From the NCBI GenBank assembly GCA_003551925.1, contig PUOA01000042.1, positions 1 through 40,430 on the forward strand: a DNA stretch of 40,430 nt, in the 5' to 3' direction. A program made the translations under genes and the position numbers. Origin of the DNA: Paracoccaceae bacterium. Its GTDB lineage: Bacteria; Pseudomonadota; Alphaproteobacteria; Rhodobacterales; Rhodobacteraceae. The number at the start of each line of letters is the position of its first letter. Positions within the stretch are counted from its first letter, which is position 1. This document shows, in pieces, positions 35,916 to 40,430 of the stretch. The notes below the pieces were generated by a model that had not been told where the DNA came from, searched no databases, and saw only the letters and a list, made by a program, of their open reading frames with translations.

Positions 35916-38222
35916 TCAGGCGAAACGGTTGTCACGCGGAAACCCGCGCGGGGCCATGCGGCCGGCGCCGGCGCGCTTGCCCAACCAGTCGGTCAGGTCG
36001 GGTTCGTGCCGTGTGCGCCCGGCGGGGTCCTTCCAGCGCAGCCCGTCGGCCAGATCGAAGCTGGTCAGGTCCGACAGCCCGCCATCGCGATATTTCTGCA
36101 GCCGCACGCCCTTGCCGCGGGTCATCTCGGGCAGCTCGGCGGCCGGGAACACCAGCAGCTTGCGGTTTTCGCCCACCACGGCGATGTGATCGCCCTGCAG
36201 CGGGCGCACGCACAGCGCGCGCGCCGGCGCCTTGACGTTGAGCACCTGCCGACCCGCGCGCGTCTGCGCCAGCACCTCGTCGGCGGGGACCACGAAGCCG
36301 TCGCCGGCGGTGGAGGCCACGATCAGCCGCACGCCGGGGCGGTGGACGAACAGCGCGACGATCTCGGCCTCGTTGGGCAGGTCGACCATCAGCCGCACCG
36401 GCTCGCCCATGCCGCGCCCGCCGGGCAGGCTGGCCACGGGCAGCGTGTAGAACCGCCCCGTCGAGCCCAGTAGCACCAGCTTGTCGGTGGTCTCGGCGTG
36501 GAACACGAAGCGGCCGGCGTCGCCGTCCTTGAACTTGAACTCCTGATCGAGCGCGACATGCCCCTTCATGGCGCGGATCCAGCCCATCTTCGAGCACACC
36601 ACGGTCACCGGCTCGCGGTCGATCATCGCTTCGACAGGGACCTCCTCGGCCTCGCCGGCCTCGGCAAAGCCGGTGCGGCGCGCGCCGGCGGCGGTGCCCT
36701 TGCCGAACTCGGCCTGCACGGCGCGCAGCTCGCGGATGATGCGCTTCCATTGCAGGCGCTCCGAGGCCAGCAGGTCCTCGATTTCGGCACGCTCGCGGAT
36801 CAGCGCGTCGCGCTCGCGCCGCAGCTCCAGCTCCTCCAGCCGGCGCAACGAGCGCAGGCGCATGTTCAGAATCGCCTCGGCCTGCACTTCGGACAGCTCG
36901 CCCTCGCCCGGGGCGGGGGGGACGTAATCGGCCTCGGACATCGCGCGGGGGAAATCGCGGCCCCAGACCTCGCGCATCAGCGCGTCGCGCGGGGCCTCGT
37001 CGTAGCGGATGATGTCGATCACCCGGTCGAGGTTCAGATACGCGACGATGAAGCCCTCGAGCACCTCGAGCCGGTGGTCGATCTTGCCCAGCCGGTGCTC
37101 GGACCGCCGCCGCAACACGTCGCGCCGGTGGTCGAGGAACGCGCGCAGCACCTCGCGCAGCGAACACACCTTCGGCGTGCGCCCGTCGATCAGCACGTTC
37201 ATGTTCAGCCCGAACCGCGTCTCCAGATCGCTGTTGCGGAACAGCAGGCCCATCATCATCTCGGGCTCCACGGTGCGCGAGCGCGGCTCCAGCACGATGC
37301 GCACATCGTCGGCGCTTTCGTCGCGCACATCGGCCAGCAGCGGCACCTTGCGGGTCTGGATCAGCTCGGCCAGCTTCTCGATCAGCCGCGACTTCGGCAC
37401 CTGATAGGGGATCTCGGTGACCACCACCTGCCACGCGCCGCGCGGCAGCGGCTCGACCTCCCAGCGCGCGCGCAGCCGGATCGACCCGCGGCCCGAGGCA
37501 TAGGCGGCGGCGATGCTCTCGGGCGGCTCCACGATCACGCCGCCGGTGGGGAAATCGGGGCCGGGGATCAGCCGCATCAGCGCGGCGTCGTCAAGCTCGG
37601 GGCGGTCGATCAGCGCGCAGGCGCCCTCGATCAGCTCATCGAGGTTGTGCGGCGGCACGTTGGTGGCCATCCCCACGGCGATCCCGCTCGCGCCATTGGC
37701 CAGCAGGTTGGGAAACGCCGCCGGCAGCACCTCGGGCTCGGTCAGGGTGCCGTCATAGTTGGGGCGGAAGTCGACGGCGTTCTCGGCCAGCCCGTCCAGC
37801 AGGCGTTCGGACGGCGCCGCCATCCGCGCCTCGGTGTAGCGCGCGGCGGCGGGGTTGTCGCCGTCGATGTTGCCGAAATTGCCCTGACCGTCCACCAGCG
37901 GGTAGCGCATGGCGAAATCCTGCGCCAGCCGCACCATCGCGTCGTAGATCGCCGCGTCGCCATGCGGGTGGTAATTGCCCATCACGTCGCCGGTGATCTT
38001 GGCGGATTTGCGGAACGCGCCGGTGGGCGACAGCCGCAACTCGCGCATGGCGAACAGGATGCGGCGATGCACCGGCTTCAGCCCGTCGCGCGCGTCGGGC
38101 AACGCGCGGTGCATGATCGTCGACAGCGCGTATTGCAGATAGCGCTCGCCCAGCGCGCGGCGCAGCGGCTCGGAAAGCGGCGGCGGGTCGTCGGGGGCGG
38201 TGAGGTCGCTGTCGTCGGACAT
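35916..38222 (-). CDS. parC: DNA topoisomerase IV subunit A
   Basis: 768 aa; [103 protein letters not shown]. Confidence 0.97.
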   Translation of the reverse strand: MSDDSDLTAPDDPPPLSEPLRRALGERYLQYALSTIMHRALPDARDGLKPVHRRILFAMRELRLSPTGAFRKSAKITGDVMGNYHPHGDAAIYDAMVRLAQDFAMRYPLVDGQGNFGNIDGDNPAAARYTEARMAAPSERLLDGLAENAVDFRPNYDGTLTEPEVLPAAFPNLLANGASGIAVGMATNVPPHNLDELIEGACALIDRPELDDAALMRLIPGPDFPTGGVIVEPPESIAAAYASGRGSIRLRARWEVEPLPRGAWQVVVTEIPYQVPKSRLIEKLAELIQTRKVPLLADVRDESADDVRIVLEPRSRTVEPEMMMGLLFRNSDLETRFGLNMNVLIDGRTPKVCSLREVLRAFLDHRRDVLRRRSEHRLGKIDHRLEVLEGFIVAYLNLDRVIDIIRYDEAPRDALMREVWGRDFPRAMSEADYVPPAPGEGELSEVQAEAILNMRLRSLRRLEELELRRERDALIRERAEIEDLLASERLQWKRIIRELRAVQAEFGKGTAAGARRTGFAEAGEAEEVPVEAMIDREPVTVVCSKMGWIRAMKGHVALDQEFKFKDGDAGRFVFHAETTDKLVLLGSTGRFYTLPVASLPGGRGMGEPVRLMVDLPNEAEIVALFVHRPGVRLIVASTAGDGFVVPADEVLAQTRAGRQVLNVKAPARALCVRPLQGDHIAVVGENRKLLVFPAAELPEMTRGKGVRLQKYRDGGLSDLTSFDLADGLRWKDPAGRTRHEPDLTDWLGKRAGAGRMAPRGFPRDNRFA

Positions 38223-38346
38223 GGCCCCGTGTCTAGCCCCGCCCGCGCGGGCCGTCCAGCGCCATCGCGCGAACGTGCGGCACCGGCCCTTGCCCGGTTG
38301 GCGGGCGTGGGCGTAGGCTGCACCAGGGGATCAGAGGGAGCATGGC

Positions 38347-40194
38347 ATGACCATCCGACGGGGGGCGCTGGCCGGAGGTGTGGCGCTGCTGCTGGCCGCG
38401 CCGGTTGCAGCCGAGGTCGACATCCGCGCGGTGACGCTGTCCACCGCCGGCACCGCGCTGCTCGAGGCCACGGGCCGGCAGGGCGAGGACGGCCTGACGC
38501 TGTCGCTGCGGCGCGGCGACCTTGATGCGTTCCTGAAATCGGCGGTGATCGCCGACCCCGTCGGCGCGCTGCCCGAACTGCGCCTGCCGGGCCCCGGCGC
38601 GCTGCAGGACGCGTTCGACCTGTTGCCCATCGACGCGGACGCGCTGGCCGACCGCGCCCGGCTGCTGGGCGCCTTCACCGGCGCCGGGGTCGAGGCCGAG
38701 CGTCGCGGCGTTACCCTGCGCGGCCGGCTGATGGGCGTGGCCGCGCGCGATTGCGAGGCCGGGCGCTGCCATGTTCTGAGCCTGCGCGACGATGCCGGCA
38801 CGCTCCACGCGTTCAACCTGAGCCCGGCGCTGGCGGTGCGGTTGACCGACGCCGCGGATCAGGCGGTGCTCGACCGTGCGCTGGAGGCGCAGCGCGCGGC
38901 GGCGAATGGCGGGCTGATCCCGGTGCGGATCGACAGCGCGGACCCTGCCGACCGCGAGGTCGCGCTGAGCTGGCTGCAGGACGCCCCGCAGTGGCGGACC
39001 GCCTGGCGCGCGGTCGAGCGCGACGACGGGCTGGAACTGACCGGCTGGGCGGTGGTCGAGAACACCACCGGGCACGACTGGGACGCGGTGGACCTGACGC
39101 TGGCCACCGGCGCGGTGCAGGCGCTGCGGGTGCCGCTTTATGACCGGCTCCCGGCGCCGGACGCCGCCTTCGCCCCCGAGATGCTGGCCGCCGACGCGCC
39201 GCGCCGCGCGCTGGCCGCGCCCGAGCACGCGGTCGCCGACGCGCAGGCCGATGACGGCGCCAGCTTCACCCGCTTCATGCTGCAGGCCCCGGTGACCTTG
39301 GCGGCGGGCGAGATGATCAGCCTGCCCTTCCTGCGCGAGACGCTGGCCGATGCGCGGCGGCTGGTGCATCGCGGCGGCGCCGGCGCGCGGCACCCGCAAC
39401 TGGCGCTCGAACTGGAGAACCCGCTGCCGCTGCGCCTGCCCGCGGGCGTGCTGACGCTCTACGAGGACGGGCGCGGCCATGCCGGCGACGCCATGGTCCC
39501 CGAGCTTGCCCCCGGCGCGCAGGCGGTGGTCGACTTCGCCCGCGACACCGCCATCACCATCGCCGAAGAGACCAGCCGCACCGAGCGCGTGCGCGAGCTG
39601 CGCATCCGCGACGGCGTGATGGAGCTGCGCGAGGATCTGGAGCGGCGCACGCGCTACCGCATCGACGGCGCCGCCGACCGCGCGCGCACCCTGACGCTGG
39701 ACCACCCGCGCGACTCCGACTGGGACCTGCTGACCGAAGGCGGCGAGGAACGGCTCGACGCGACACGCTGGGAGGTCGACGTCCCCCCCGGCGCGCTGAC
39801 CGTGTTCGAGGTCCATGAGCGCCAGCCGCGCCTGCGCCGGATCGCGCTGGCCGATCTCGACGCCGCGGCGCTGAGCCGCTGGCAGCGCGACGCCCCCGAC
39901 GACGCGGCGCGCGCGCTGCTGGCCGAACTGGCCGCGCTGCGCAGCCGGATAGAGGCGCTGCGCCGCGACGCCCAGCGGCTGCGCGCGCTCGAGGACGATC
40001 TGAGTGCCGAGCAGGAGCGGCTGGTGGGCGTCATCACCGCGCTGGGCACCGACAGCGCCGCCGATCGCGACCGCCGCGCGCGGGTCGATGCGCTCGACGC
40101 CGAGATCACCGCCGCCGCTACCGAGCGCCGCACCGCCGAAGCCGAGGCCGATCGCCTGCGCGCCGAGCTGGCCGCGCGTCTGTCCGCCGACTGA
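38347..40194 (+). CDS. Exported DUF4139-type protein
   Basis: 615 aa; signal peptide; beta-rich middle region [40 protein letters not shown] and [23 protein letters not shown]-terminal coiled coil. Confidence 0.75.
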   Translation: MTIRRGALAGGVALLLAAPVAAEVDIRAVTLSTAGTALLEATGRQGEDGLTLSLRRGDLDAFLKSAVIADPVGALPELRLPGPGALQDAFDLLPIDADALADRARLLGAFTGAGVEAERRGVTLRGRLMGVAARDCEAGRCHVLSLRDDAGTLHAFNLSPALAVRLTDAADQAVLDRALEAQRAAANGGLIPVRIDSADPADREVALSWLQDAPQWRTAWRAVERDDGLELTGWAVVENTTGHDWDAVDLTLATGAVQALRVPLYDRLPAPDAAFAPEMLAADAPRRALAAPEHAVADAQADDGASFTRFMLQAPVTLAAGEMISLPFLRETLADARRLVHRGGAGARHPQLALELENPLPLRLPAGVLTLYEDGRGHAGDAMVPELAPGAQAVVDFARDTAITIAEETSRTERVRELRIRDGVMELREDLERRTRYRIDGAADRARTLTLDHPRDSDWDLLTEGGEERLDATRWEVDVPPGALTVFEVHERQPRLRRIALADLDAAALSRWQRDAPDDAARALLAELAALRSRIEALRRDAQRLRALEDDLSAEQERLVGVITALGTDSAADRDRRARVDALDAEITAAATERRTAEAEADRLRAELAARLSAD

Positions 40195-40222
40195 CACCCG
40201 CAGCCCCCCGCGCAACACGCGC

Positions 40223-40251
40223 TTGATTTTTTCCCGCCCAATGAGTAATGC
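40223..40251 (+). promoter_or_regulatory. Putative sigma70-type promoter of tuf: TTGATT-N17-TAATGC
   Basis: TTGATT 40223-40228, TAATGC 40246-40251; leader of about 50 nt to the ATG at 40310. Confidence 0.55.
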
Positions 40252-40309
40252 GGCGCGCGAGAACGATCCGGGGTCGGCTGTGACCCCTCAACAACGGGGT
40301 GCCGAAGGC

Positions 40310-40430
40310 ATGGCAAAGCAGAAGTTCGAACGCAACAAGCCGCATGTGAACGTTGGCACGATTGGCCATGTTGACCACGGCAAGACGACGCTGACGGCGG
40401 CGATCACGAAGTATTTCGGTGATTTCCGCG
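40310..40430 (+). CDS. tuf: Elongation factor Tu, truncated by window end
   Basis: [40 protein letters not shown]. Confidence 0.98.
   Translation, partial: MAKQKFERNKPHVNVGTIGHVDHGKTTLTAAITKYFGDFR

Noticed and set aside
36498-38525. 675-aa plus-strand ORF opposite parC
   Set aside because: Shadow ORF of parC; low-complexity composition typical of reverse-frame translation.
38233-40218. 661-aa minus-strand ORF opposite the DUF4139-type gene
   Set aside because: The plus strand has signal peptide, plausible RBS spacing and a coherent fold; the minus reading is Gly/Arg/Gln-rich shadow.

Overview
This GC-rich window reads as a chromosomal segment of a Rhodobacterales-type alphaproteobacterium (inferred from gene content: regB-senC-regA, rpoH-II, hslO/cca/nudix cluster, gpmI-envC-ctpA-rppH, parC, tuf). 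It is mostly core genome. I see no rRNA or tRNA genes, CRISPR array, prophage, or complete mobile element. About 33 genes or gene remnants are supportable. The long ORFs antisense to real genes are high-GC shadow ORFs. The best leads are regulatory or structural: (i) GTTC-N7-GTTC, a LexA-type box, directly in front of an orphan dnaE2; (ii) TCATCC-N18-TAAGA, an RpoE/ECF-type promoter, in front of rpoH-II, which is translationally coupled to a ChaN-family gene; (iii) a full CtrA-type box TTAACC-N5-TTAACC in front of a kinase-less, DivL-like PAS protein; (iv) a symmetric bidirectional promoter between regB and senC; (v) an intrinsic terminator ending 18 bp before greA; (vi) mutually exclusive stems in the tuf leader; (vii) three in-frame 12-bp tandem repeats, a 7-bp and a 10-bp intergenic tandem repeat, and a 60-bp inverted repeat between convergent genes; (viii) three gene remnants (nudix, SNF transporter, CDF). 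I did not find a clear, self-contained new system. All motif calls come from reading by eye and need computational and experimental checks.
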